In this document: in pieces, positions 26,205-36,000 of the stretch
How positions within the stretch are numbered: the first letter of the stretch is position 1
How the letters are laid out: each line of letters opens with the position of its first letter
Assembly (NCBI GenBank): GCA_018897105.1
Contig: JAHILF010000090.1
Coordinates: forward strand, 1 to 58,797
DNA: 58,797 nucleotides
Source: Pseudomonadota bacterium
GTDB lineage: Bacteria > Desulfobacterota > Desulfobulbia > Desulfobulbales > SURF-16
Direction of reading: 5' to 3'
The notes under the pieces: model-generated
The model's input: only the letters and a program-made list of their open reading frames with translations
Database searches by the model: none
Told to the model about the DNA's origin: nothing
Position numbers and translations under genes: made by a program

Positions 26205-26745
26205 CAGCAGCAACAAGCTCTCTCACTGAATCCATTTGCATATCGAGTTCGTTCAGAGCCGCTCTTGCTTCTTCCAGGGAAACATGCGGTTTCAGTTCAT
26301 GAATTTTCTCTGCACGTTGCCCCCCTTCAATATTAAGTTCCTTAGTGACATAGAGGGCGGTGGCAAGTTTTTCCAATTCCGCTACGCCTTTATTGCCAAG
26401 CCAATGCCCAAGAAAAGAAACTTTCTTTGCATAGCGGTTAATAGTTTTCGGGAAAGTCTCTTTAAGGTCAGCCCAAGCACGGCCCGGAAGCATGCGTGGC
26501 CCATAAGGGTTCTGCGGCACGACCTTTACCAGATTGTCGGCTCGAAGACGGCCTAACTCCTCACTTAGGTCAAAAGAATACGGTCCGTGCTTATAAAGGA
26601 TAAAATCGAGACCAAGATCGTCTTCCAGCATCCGTTGCAGGAAATAGGTCGTTTTCTGGATATGGGTTTCTCCACACCAGCTGCCATTTTTTTTCAGCTC
26701 TTCCACTAATGAGAGCAAAACTGCGATGCGAGCCATTCTTTTCAT
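26200..26745 (-). CDS. YwgA/Panacea-like protein, partner of the HD phosphohydrolase
   Basis: A 181-residue soluble, helix-rich protein. The segment ETHIQKTTYFLQRML (about residues 26-40) followed by FILYKHGPYSFDLSEEL (about 48-64) resembles YwgA and, more distantly, the Panacea/SocA domain found in antitoxins and phage proteins. No catalytic residues are evident. It starts inside the end of the HD-domain gene (4-bp overlap ATGA), so the two are translationally coupled. In Bacillus subtilis the HD protein YwfO and YwgA are also neighbours, which supports a conserved two-gene unit. Function in either organism is not established. Confidence 0.6.
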   Translation of the reverse strand: MKRMARIAVLLSLVEELKKNGSWCGETHIQKTTYFLQRMLEDDLGLDFILYKHGPYSFDLSEELGRLRADNLVKVVPQNPYGPRMLPGRAWADLKETFPKTINRYAKKVSFLGHWLGNKGVAELEKLATALYVTKELNIEGGQRAEKIHELKPHVSLEEARAALNELDMQMDSVRELVAAV

Positions 26746-28052
26746 TGTTCCTCCTCCTTTTCCACCCTCTGGATAATATCCGTCTTATTTTTCGCGAGCC
26801 ACAGGGCGGCCTTTGCTTTAATCAAAGGGCTGACAAAAACGGAATCTACGACAATAGAGGGGATGGTAGGGATTATTTCTGATAATACCCAAGATGAAAC
26901 TATCCCATTCATGGGGGTAAGTACAGGAAAATCTATGATTCCGGCGTTTTTACTGTAGTGGTCCCTTCGTACATTTTCCTCACCAAATTCGACACACGCA
27001 GCTTCAAAAACCATTTGAACTGATTGCAGATTGGCCTTTATATCCTCAGGGTTTCTTTCATATAGCAGACGGTAATGTTGTCGGTTACTGATTCTGACGG
27101 CTGGCAGATGGCCGGGATGATTTTCATCTGCTGCCGCTTTGCGGATTTCCGTAGTGATTTCGGCATCCGTGATCTGCAGATGACTTCTTATGTCGGCTGA
27201 ATATTTCCCTCCTGGCAAGGTCGCGAGAAGGAATTCTTTTAAATGGATGTCGTAAATTCTGCGGACGGGATGACAGTAAAGCTGGGTGAACATGAAATGT
27301 CTTGCCAGGATCAGGGCTTCGGCGGAGTGTAGGCCTCCCGCTTCGACCCCCAGGGTAGGTTCGGATAAATTATTTTCGCCCGATGGTAAAATTCGGAGCG
27401 TATCGATCAGGCGATAATGATCGAATTTTCCGTACGCTACGCCGGCATGCAGAGAATCGCGCAGTAAATAATCAATCCGATCGACGCCAAAGGCATTGCC
27501 GGTGATGATTTCCGAAAGGATAGCTTCCCAGTTGGAAAATGTTTCCATGGGCAATTCTTTCTGTCCTAAAGCCAGTTTGGCAATATGATTAGTGTTAAGC
27601 GGCGGGGTGAGGGTATTCCACAGCCGTTCCATTTCCGGACTTTTGATCAATGCATAAGTAAGGTCTTCGTGCGTCTTTTTATCGGGCAGCAGTTCTTCAG
27701 CGGCGTGTGAAAATGGGAGGTGGCCGATATCATGACACAGTGCCGCCATTCGGAGAACTCGCCGCCAATATCTCAGCTCGTCGACTGCCGGGAAGATGTC
27801 TCGGCAGCCATCGTGCCGGTTTTCCTCGTCGGTGATGACATCGAAAACCCGGCTGGCAAGATGCATCACCCCCAGTGAATGCTCGAAACGGCGATGCGTT
27901 GCGCCTGGATAAACGAGATAAGTCAAGGCAAGCTGGTGAATATGCCGGAGGCGTTGCACAGGAGCTGAATTGAGAACTTCTCGTTCGGCGGTGTCGAGTT
28001 TAACAAATACCGCAACCGGATCGCGGATTTCATGAAATCTTTTAGTCGTCAT
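26742..28052 (-). CDS. HD-superfamily phosphohydrolase, dGTPase-like (YwfO-type)
   Basis: A 436-residue HD-domain protein related to dNTP triphosphohydrolases. It has the first metal histidine in ATHRRFEHSLGVMHLA (around residue 52), the HD pair in ALCHDIGHLPFSHAAEE (around 98), and the distal Asp in FGVDRIDYLLRDSLHAG (around 180). Such enzymes remove triphosphate from deoxynucleotides; some act in phage defence by draining dNTPs. ATG 28052 gives the normal family N-terminus (KRFHEIRDPV) and is preferred over an upstream ATG at 28178. Its stop overlaps the YwgA-like gene. It lies in an accessory region next to type I restriction genes. Confidence 0.8.
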   Translation of the reverse strand: MTTKRFHEIRDPVAVFVKLDTAEREVLNSAPVQRLRHIHQLALTYLVYPGATHRRFEHSLGVMHLASRVFDVITDEENRHDGCRDIFPAVDELRYWRRVLRMAALCHDIGHLPFSHAAEELLPDKKTHEDLTYALIKSPEMERLWNTLTPPLNTNHIAKLALGQKELPMETFSNWEAILSEIITGNAFGVDRIDYLLRDSLHAGVAYGKFDHYRLIDTLRILPSGENNLSEPTLGVEAGGLHSAEALILARHFMFTQLYCHPVRRIYDIHLKEFLLATLPGGKYSADIRSHLQITDAEITTEIRKAAADENHPGHLPAVRISNRQHYRLLYERNPEDIKANLQSVQMVFEAACVEFGEENVRRDHYSKNAGIIDFPVLTPMNGIVSSWVLSEIIPTIPSIVVDSVFVSPLIKAKAALWLAKNKTDIIQRVEKEEEQ

Positions 28053-28460
28053 TTGCTTTATTATTCTCAGAATAGTGCCACCATGGCTTCTGCTCATCTC
28101 ACCCAAGGACCGCTGTCCACCAAACAGTTTCAAGGAGCATCCCATACTCCCAGGCAAGCTGCTGTAATGCTGGATCATCCTAGTGCTTTGTTGTGACGCC
28201 CAGCGAAATAAGAGTTTTACTGCGGTTCAGCGCGCAGCCGCTGTAAAAACTCCTGGTGGACTGAATCGCCGAAGTGGGCCTCGATCATCATTAATATAGA
28301 TATAGGAATTTTTACGCGGATTTTATCTGGTCAAAGAAGATGAGTAGCACTTTTATCGAGAAGTGACAATAAAGAATAACAGCCGGAATAAGCGGTAAGT
28401 GAATTTCCTGCAGGGTATTTTTTGAAATTTTAAATTGCCTTGAAATCACGAAACTTGGAA
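28053..28460. other. Intergenic region, no gene recognised
   Basis: It must contain the promoter of the HD/YwgA pair. A minus-strand frame through 28190-28290 reads FGDSVHQEFLQRLRAEPQ and may be the scrap of a lost gene, but I cannot identify it. Confidence 0.4.
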
Positions 28461-28544
28461 TTAACCTCGAATCGATTCAAGGCCTTCGCCGCGAGCAAGT
28501 GTCAGGTTCTCAAACTCCTGATTGGCAATGGGTGGACGAGCCAT
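28461..28544 (-). CDS. Truncated or very small gene, 27 residues, strong ribosome site
   Basis: ATG at 28544 is preceded by GGGAGGAAAAAG, one of the best ribosome sites in the region. The product is only 27 residues (starting MARPPIANQEFENL) and has no recognised domain. It is probably the start of a gene cut off when the island was rearranged, or a leader peptide. Confidence 0.3.
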   Translation of the reverse strand: MARPPIANQEFENLTLARGEGLESIRG

Positions 28545-28801
28545 CTTTTTCCTCCCTCGAACATGGTATTTTCAATTAGTTTGGATTAATTCGAACATTA
28601 CTGTACATTGCTGTATTTCCCAGTAAAAAATGCCTGAGGTGATTCCCCTCTTGTATTCTTATTTTGCCTAAAGGTCGAGAAGAGACACTGGATGAGTGCC
28701 GGCAGGCTCTGCTAGGCGCTGACCACAAGAGAAAAACACACCTGGGACACCAAGGACGAACACGCGATAGACAACACACTAACGGCATTCAGGAATTTTT
28801 C

Positions 28802-31054
28802 ATGCAAAACTCACAACACCAAAACCTCGTCGGCTTCATCTGGAATATCGCCAACAAGCTGCGTGGTCCCTACCGCCCGCCGCAGTACCGACGCGTGATG
28901 TTGCCGCTGATTGTCCTGCGCCGCTTTGATCTGGTGCTGGCTGAGAACAAACAGAAGGTGCTCGACGAAAAGAAGCGGCTGGAAGACAAAGGCATCACCG
29001 GCCCGGCGCTGGATAAGGCCCTGTCGCGTATCGCCGCCACCGACCGCAAGCAAGAGCTGTTCAACACCAGCGGCTTCACCTTTGAAAAGTTGCTGGGCGA
29101 CGCCCCCAACATCGCGGGCAACCTGATCGCCTACATCCAGGGCTTCTCGCCGCGCGCCCGCGACATCTTCGACAAGTTCGAGTTTGAAACCGAGATCGCC
29201 AAGCTCGACGAAGCCAACCGCCTGTTCTTGATCATCAGGGAGTTCTGTTCGGCAGACATCACCCTGTCGCCCAAGGCCATCAGCAATTTGCAGATGGGCT
29301 ACCTGTTCGAAGAGCTGGTGCGCAAGTTCAACGAGCAAGCCAACGAAGAGGCCGGGGATCACTTCACGCCGCGTGAAGTCATTCGCCTGATGGTGCAGTT
29401 GCTGTTCACCGGCGAGAAAGGTATCTACGAGAAAGGCATCTACCGCAGCGTGTACGACCCGACTGCCGGTACCGGCGGCATGTTGTCGGAGTCGGAGAAA
29501 TTCATCTGCGGCGACGGCCAGACCAGCGGGCTCAATCCGGATGCCCACATCGAGCTGTTCGGCCAGGAGTACAACCCCGAGGCCTACGCCATCTGCTGTT
29601 CTGATTTGCTGATTAAAGATGAGCCGATTGGCAACCTGATCTATGGCGATACCCTGGGGCTCAAGGACGCCAAGAACAAGACCAATGGCTTCGTGCCGCA
29701 CGACGGCCACCAGGATAAGAAATTCCACTACATGCTGGCCAACCCGCCGTTCGGTGTGGAGTGGAAGCCGGAAGAAGACTTCGTGCGCGAAGAGTACCAA
29801 GACCAGGGCTTTTCTGGCCGCTTTGGCGCCGGCCTGCCGCGCATCAACGACGGCTCGCTGCTCTTTTTGCAGCACATGATCTCCAAGATGCACAACCCGC
29901 CCAAGTTGGTCGAAGGCAAGAGCGTGGGCGGCGACGGCTCCAAGATTGCCATCGTCTTCAACGGTTCGCCCATGTTTACCGGTGATGCCGGATCGGGTGA
30001 GTCCAATATCCGCCGCTGGATTATCGAACGCGACATGCTCGATGCCGTGGTCGCCCTGCCAGACCAGATGTTCTACAACACCGGCATTTACACCTACGTC
30101 TGGATCGTCACCAACAAGAAGACCGCCCATCGCTGCGGCCGCGTGCAGTTGATCGACGGCACCCGGCATTTCAAGAAGATGGACAAGAGCCTGGGCAACA
30201 AGCGCAATGAGTTGTCGGACGACCATATCAAGGACTTGGTGCGCCTGTACGCCGAGCATGACCACGAAGGAACCAGCGAAGTGCTGCCCCAAGACAATAA
30301 AACAGTGGGCAAGCCCGAGCGCCGGGTGTGCAGTAAGCTATTTGCTAACCGGGAGTTCGGCTTTCTCAAAATCACCGTCGAGCGGCCGCTGCGCCTGAAC
30401 TTCCAAGTGAGCGGTGAGCGCATCGAGAGGCTGGATGATCAGAGCGCCTTCGCCAATCTGGCCAGCAGCAAGAAGCGCAAGGACGAGGCCGCCTATCGCG
30501 CCGAAGTCGCTGCCGGGCAAGTAGCCCAGGCCGCGATCAAAGCCGCCCTGCAAGGCATGGATGGTGAAATGCTCTACCGCAACCGCCCTGCCTTCGAGTC
30601 AGTGCTCGAAGCCGCCTTGAAAAAGGCCGGCATCAAGGTCGGCGCCCCGGTCAAGAAGGCTATGCTGGCGGCGCTGTCCGAGCGTGACCCCAAGGCAGAC
30701 ATTTGCCTGGACGCCAAAGGCAAGCCCGAACCCGATGCCGAGCTGCGGGACACCGAAATCGTGGCCTTGCCGGCTGACATTACCTTGCCGTTGCCGCTGG
30801 GCTACGACAACGAAACCGGTCACGACAGGCTGCTGGCCTTGGTGCGAAACCACTGCGAGCACTACCTCAAGGCCGAAGTCCTGCCACACGTTGCCGATGC
30901 CTGGATTGACCACGGCAAAACCAAGGTTGGCTACGAGATCCCGCTGACCCGCCATTTCTATGTCTATCAGCCGCCGCGCCCGCTGGAGGAGATTGCGGGC
31001 GAAATCAGCCAGCTGGAAAAAGAGATCATGGCCATGTTGCGCGAGGTGGTGTGA
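28802..31054 (+). CDS. hsdM: Type I restriction-modification system, methylase subunit HsdM
   Basis: A 750-residue N6-adenine methyltransferase subunit that, with HsdS, methylates the recognition site. The N-terminal helical HsdM_N domain occupies about residues 1-150. The SAM motif DPTAGTGGML is at about 218 and the catalytic NPPFGVEW at about 313. The C-terminal 250 residues carry an additional alpha-helical part that pairs with HsdS. ATG 28802 (sequence MQNSQHQNLVGFIWNIANKL) is the family start. An upstream extension in the same frame to 28664 lacks a ribosome site. hsdS overlaps its stop codon. Codon use is more GC-rich than the neighbouring chromosome, suggesting transfer. Confidence 0.95.
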   Translation: MQNSQHQNLVGFIWNIANKLRGPYRPPQYRRVMLPLIVLRRFDLVLAENKQKVLDEKKRLEDKGITGPALDKALSRIAATDRKQELFNTSGFTFEKLLGDAPNIAGNLIAYIQGFSPRARDIFDKFEFETEIAKLDEANRLFLIIREFCSADITLSPKAISNLQMGYLFEELVRKFNEQANEEAGDHFTPREVIRLMVQLLFTGEKGIYEKGIYRSVYDPTAGTGGMLSESEKFICGDGQTSGLNPDAHIELFGQEYNPEAYAICCSDLLIKDEPIGNLIYGDTLGLKDAKNKTNGFVPHDGHQDKKFHYMLANPPFGVEWKPEEDFVREEYQDQGFSGRFGAGLPRINDGSLLFLQHMISKMHNPPKLVEGKSVGGDGSKIAIVFNGSPMFTGDAGSGESNIRRWIIERDMLDAVVALPDQMFYNTGIYTYVWIVTNKKTAHRCGRVQLIDGTRHFKKMDKSLGNKRNELSDDHIKDLVRLYAEHDHEGTSEVLPQDNKTVGKPERRVCSKLFANREFGFLKITVERPLRLNFQVSGERIERLDDQSAFANLASSKKRKDEAAYRAEVAAGQVAQAAIKAALQGMDGEMLYRNRPAFESVLEAALKKAGIKVGAPVKKAMLAALSERDPKADICLDAKGKPEPDAELRDTEIVALPADITLPLPLGYDNETGHDRLLALVRNHCEHYLKAEVLPHVADAWIDHGKTKVGYEIPLTRHFYVYQPPRPLEEIAGEISQLEKEIMAMLREVV

Positions 31055-32403
31055 TGGGATATGCCCAATACAGTGAGTTGGATAGCTCCGGGGTCGCATG
31101 GCTGCAAGATAAGCCCCTTCATTGGCGAGTCAAAAGACTAAAGTTTTCGGTCGATCTCATCAATATCAAAGTAAGCGTTGAAGAGTCATCTTTGCCTTAT
31201 CTCGGTCTCGAACACATCGAGTCGTGGACAGGGAGAAAGATCGACGGTGAAATTAGCAATAGCGAAGGGGTGGCATCGTCGTATTTGGCAGGAGACGTAC
31301 TGTTCGGGAAGTTGCGACCGTATCTGGCCAAAGTTCACTTGGCTCAACAGAATGGATTGATTTCGAGCGAAGCGTTGGTCGTAAGAAGTAAGGCTGAATT
31401 GCATGCCGAGTTTCTGAAGTACTACATGCTTTCCCGTGATTTCATCAATATCGTTGATTCATCAACCTATGGCAGCAAAATGCCGCGAGCCAGTTGGAAT
31501 TTCATTGGAAACCTCCCGGTACTGTTGCCCGAGATTGAAGAACAGCAAACCATCGCCCACTTCCTAGATTTCAAGACCGCCCAAATCGATGCCCTGATTG
31601 CCAAGCAGAAAGCCTTGCTCGACAAGCTGGCCGAAAAACGCACCGCGCTGATCAGCCATGCCGTCACCAAGGGGCTTGATCCCTCGGCGCCGATGAAGGA
31701 TTCGAAAGTAGAGTGGTTGGGAAGTGTTCCATCTCATTGGAAGCGTGGAGTTAAGTTGAATTATATGGCTGCTCAGCAAAGGCACTCATTTGTAAATGGC
31801 CCATTTGGAAGTGATCTACTGTCATCCGAACTAACTGATGATGGTGTGCCGGTCATTTACTCAGGTGATGTCAAGCCAAACAGATTCTTCAGAAAATCAT
31901 CAAGCTACGTCACGGAAGAAAAAGCTGAACAGTTAAATTTTTGTCGCGTTGATCCGGGTGATTTGCTCTTGGCAAAAGTTGGAGATCCTCCTGGGGATGC
32001 CGCAATATATCCTGAAGATGCTCCGAGTGGGATAGTTACCCAAGATGTTGTTAGGATAAAACTAAACGATGAAATTGCGGACAGTCAGTATTTGACGCTG
32101 CTTTTTAATTCAAAATACGGTCGTTTTGTAATCAGAACAGTTTCGGTGGAGGCAACAAGGGGAAGATTTTCCCTTGGAGATTTCAAGTCGCTTAGATTTG
32201 TGATGCCGCCATTGAATGAGCAGCGTCAAATCGCGGGAGCATTAATTAGCCAAATCCGCCCAATTCTTGATCAGGAAGATAAAGTACTTGAAGTTATCGC
32301 AAAACTACAGGAATACAGGTCAGCTCTGATAACCAATGCCGTCACCGGCAAAATCGACGTGCGTGGTTTTCAAATCCCACAGCCGGCCCAAGGTATGGCC
32401 TGA
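31054..32403 (+). CDS. hsdS: Type I restriction-modification system, specificity subunit HsdS
   Basis: A 449-residue specificity subunit with two target-recognition domains (about 20-165 and 225-390), each followed by a conserved helical spacer. The repeats EEQQTIAHFLD (around 162) and NEQRQIAGAL (around 387) mark the end of each recognition domain. Each recognition domain reads one half of a bipartite site; the actual bases cannot be predicted by eye. The recognition domains are noticeably AT-rich against the GC-rich spacers, as expected of shuffled domains. ATG 31054 overlaps the hsdM stop in TGATG. A frameshifted gene lies between it and hsdR. Confidence 0.93.
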   Translation: MGYAQYSELDSSGVAWLQDKPLHWRVKRLKFSVDLINIKVSVEESSLPYLGLEHIESWTGRKIDGEISNSEGVASSYLAGDVLFGKLRPYLAKVHLAQQNGLISSEALVVRSKAELHAEFLKYYMLSRDFINIVDSSTYGSKMPRASWNFIGNLPVLLPEIEEQQTIAHFLDFKTAQIDALIAKQKALLDKLAEKRTALISHAVTKGLDPSAPMKDSKVEWLGSVPSHWKRGVKLNYMAAQQRHSFVNGPFGSDLLSSELTDDGVPVIYSGDVKPNRFFRKSSSYVTEEKAEQLNFCRVDPGDLLLAKVGDPPGDAAIYPEDAPSGIVTQDVVRIKLNDEIADSQYLTLLFNSKYGRFVIRTVSVEATRGRFSLGDFKSLRFVMPPLNEQRQIAGALISQIRPILDQEDKVLEVIAKLQEYRSALITNAVTGKIDVRGFQIPQPAQGMA

Positions 32404-32422
32404 TGAGGGGAGGCGAGTCCAA

Positions 32423-33021
32423 ATGGCGTTGAATGCACAGGGGTACTTCAACTGCTTGAAGTCCTATTTGAATACCAACCACTATGGCGCGCCGCAGGCC
32501 AGTGCCACCGAGGTGGTATTGAAGGAGAAGGTGTTCGGTCGAAGCGGCACTACGCCCATTGAATACAAGTTGAGCTTGCAGGCCACGGGCGAGACCTTGG
32601 TGATCAAGCTGGATACCAGAACGGCACCTCGCTGCCTTTGTTTCATTTCCTAGATGACACTGCCAAGCCCTGGTCGAAGCGCTGCGACTTCGTGGTGTTC
32701 AACCTGCGCAGAAACAAACTGCACGTGTACTGCCTGGAGTTCAAGTCGGAGAGCATTCCGTACGATGTGCCGGATCAGTTGAAAGCGAGTGTGGATTGGC
32801 TCAAGGCGCTGCACGCCACCATCAACGCCTACACCACCAAACGCAGCGCCATCCAGGCCACCAAGTACGTGCTGAGCAACCATCCGGACCCCAGCCCCTA
32901 TCTGGACGCGGACGGCAAGTACCTGCAGCGTGATCACACGATACGCCACTATCGTTATGCTGACGTGAATGGCATGGCGCTGGCGGATTTGGAAAACAGC
33001 AATATTGAGGTGATTCGCTAA
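32423..33021 (+). pseudogene. Frameshifted PD-(D/E)XK-like gene inside the R-M operon
   Basis: Two overlapping frames encode the halves of one protein of about 199 residues. The N-terminal half (from ATG 32423, MALNAQGYFNCLKSYLN) runs to about 32615. The continuation is found one frame over, NGTSLPLFHFLDDTAK, and reads to 33021. A one-base indel near 32605-32620 separates them. The second half contains CDFVVFNLRRNKLHVYCLEF followed by KSESI, an Asp-(about 17 residues)-ExK arrangement like the catalytic core of PD-(D/E)XK nucleases. The family is not recognised. Its place between hsdS and hsdR suggests an accessory nuclease or specificity factor; it may be inactive here, unless the indel is a sequencing error. 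Confidence 0.6.
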
Positions 33022-33056
33022 CAGGCCGAATTCAAGGCATGGAAAGGGGGAGAAAG

Positions 33057-36000
33057 TTGCACAAGGAAATCGACTTTGAAAAGGACATCGAGCACGCGCT
33101 GATCAACAGTGGCGGTTACGAGAAAGGTGACCCCCACACCTACGACCCGGAAATGGCGCTGTTTCCAGACGATGTCGTCGCCTTTGTGCAGAAGACCCAG
33201 CCCAAGATCTGGACGCGCCTGACCCAACTGGATGCGGCCAAAGCCCCGAAAATGCTGCTGGACAGCTTGGTGAAGGAGCTTGCCGCCAAAGGCGCCCTGG
33301 CGATCTTGCGGGAGGGCTTCAAGTGCGTGGGCAAGACGGTGCGGTTGGCCTACTTTGCACCCAACACCGGGCTCGACCCCTCCGCTACCTGCCGTTACGA
33401 TGAAAACCGCCTGACCATCGTGCGACAGGTTAACACCAAGAGTGGTGCCATCCCGGACGTGGTGCTGGCGGTGAATGGTTTGCCCGTGGCCACCCTGGAA
33501 CTGAAAAACCCGATGTCGGCCACGCGCTGGAACGTGGAGAACGCCAAGTATCAGTATCGGTTTGAGCGCGACCCCAAGGAGCGGCTGTTTTCCTTCAAAC
33601 AGCGTTGTCTGGTGCATTTCGCCGTAGATACCGAGCAGGTAGCCATGACCACCAAGCTGGAAGGCAAGGACACCTTCTTCCTGCCCTTCAACCTGGGGCA
33701 TGAGCACGGCGCAGGCAACCCGCCAGCGGCTGGCGATGTACGCACCACTTACCTTTGGCACAAGGTATTGTCCCGTGACAGCCTGATGGACATCCTGGCC
33801 CGCTTCATTCACCTGGATGTAGTGGAAAAGACGGTCGTCACCGCGAAGGGCATCAAGCGCCATCGCAAGGAGTCGATGATCTTCCCGCGATACCACCAGT
33901 TGGACGCGGTGCGCGAACTGACTGACCACGCGCAAGCGCATGGCTCGGGGCACAATTACTTGATCCAGCATTCCGCCGGCTCCGGTAAATCGAACTCGAT
34001 TGCCTGGTTGGCGCATCGGCTCTCCAGTCTGCACGACGCCGGCAACGAGAAGATTTTTCATTCAGTGGTGGTGATCACAGACCGCCGTGTGCTCGACCAG
34101 CAGTTGCAGGATACTATCTTTCAGTTCGAGCACAAGCTGGGCGTGGTGCAGAAGATCGATGAAAACACACAGCAACTAGCCAAGGCGCTGGCCGATGGCG
34201 TGCCGATCATCATTTCCACCATTCAGAAATTCCCCTTTATCACCCAGGCCATCCGCACCATGGAGGCCAACGGCAAGAATGTTGCCATTGCGACAGCGGG
34301 CAAGCGCTTCGCGGTCATCGTGGATGAGGCCCACAGTTCGCAGAGCGGCGAAACCGCGATGGAACTGCGCAAGATATTGAACAGGGACGGCATTGAATCA
34401 GCCATCGCCGAGCAGCTGCTCGACATGGATGATGACGCCCTGAGTGAGGAAGCGAAGAAAGAGTTACTGCGCGAACAGCTCAAGCGCGCCAAGCAGCCCA
34501 ATTTGAGTTTCTTCGCCTTCACGGCAACGCCGAAGTTCAAAACACTGGCCGTTTTCAACGAGCCCGGTCCCGCTGGCAAAGCACCGTTCCACCACTACAG
34601 CATGCGGCAGGCCATCGAGGAAGGCTTCATTCACGACGTGCTGGCGCACTACACCTGCTACAAGCGCTACTACAAGCTGATCCAGAAGGTTGAGGCTGAT
34701 CCCGAAGTGCCGCGCCGCAAGGCCGCACGCGCACTGGCGCGGTTTGTTGAGTTTCACGACTACGAGATCGCTCAGAAGGTGGAAGTCATTGTCGAGCATT
34801 TCCGCACCCATACCCGCCACAAGATCGGTGGCCGGGCCAAAGCGATGGTGGTGACAGGATCGCGCGAACACGCCGTGCGCTACAAGCTGGGGTTTGACAA
34901 GTACATCAAGGACAAGGGCTACACCGACGTCAAATCACTGGTGGCCTTCTCCGGCGAGATCACGCTCAAGGAGTTTGGCGGCAGGAAGTTCACCGAAGTG
35001 AGCATGAACAACGGCATCAAAGAATCCGAGCTGCCGGAAAAGTTCAACACCGAGGAATACCAAGTCTTGCTGGTGGCCGAAAAGTACCAGACGGGCTTTG
35101 ACCAGCCACTGTTGCACAGCATGTACGTCGACAAGCGATTATCGGGAATTCAGGCGGTGCAGACCCTCTCAAGGCTCAATCGAACGACGCGAGGAAAGAC
35201 CGACACCTTCGTGCTCGACTTTGTCAACGAACCTGCAGACATCTACACTGCCTTCAAACCATATTACGAGACGACGGACAAGGGCGACGACACCGACCCG
35301 CAGCAGCTCAACACCCTGGCCTATAGTCTTGAAAAATGGAAGGTGTTCACCCGTGCGGAAGTAAATGACTGGTGCGAAATCTGGTTCAGGAACCGGCTTA
35401 ATCCGACAGGTGGCGAACACAAGCGGCTCAATGCGATTCTCGACGTTGCTGTCGATCGGTTCAAGGAATTGGCAGATGAAGACCAAGACCTAATGAAGGG
35501 GCAACTCCAGAGTTTTCGGAACCTCTATAGTTTTGTGTCGCAAATCATCCCCTACCAGGATTCAGAGCATGAGAAGTTATACACCTATGCTCGATTTTTG
35601 CTCACCAAGCTCCCCTATACCGGTGACACGCGGAAAATACAGGTAGACGATGATGTAGAGTTGAAATACTACCGACTTCAAAAAATCAGTGAAGGAGCAA
35701 TTGACCTTTCGACTGGTGAACCTGAGCAACTTTATGGTCCCACTGAGGTTGGTACTGGTCAGCCTGATGAAGAAGTTCAACTCTCAACGTTGGTTGAAAA
35801 ATTGAACGAAAGATTCGGCACTGAGTTTACCCCAGCCGACCAACTCTTCTTTGACCAAGTCCGCGAGACCGCCGTGGCCAACGAGCTGTTACGACAGGCG
35901 GCCATGGTCAACAGCATCGAAAACTTCGAGCCGGTATTCAACAAGCAGCTCGAGAACCTGTTTATTGAGCGCATGGATGGCAACGAAGAGATCTTTGTCC

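Noticed and set aside
28811-30292. A 493-residue minus-strand frame opposite hsdM
   Set aside because: Antisense to conserved HsdM motifs in a GC-rich gene; rich in Val, Leu, Gln and His with no domain. A composition artefact.
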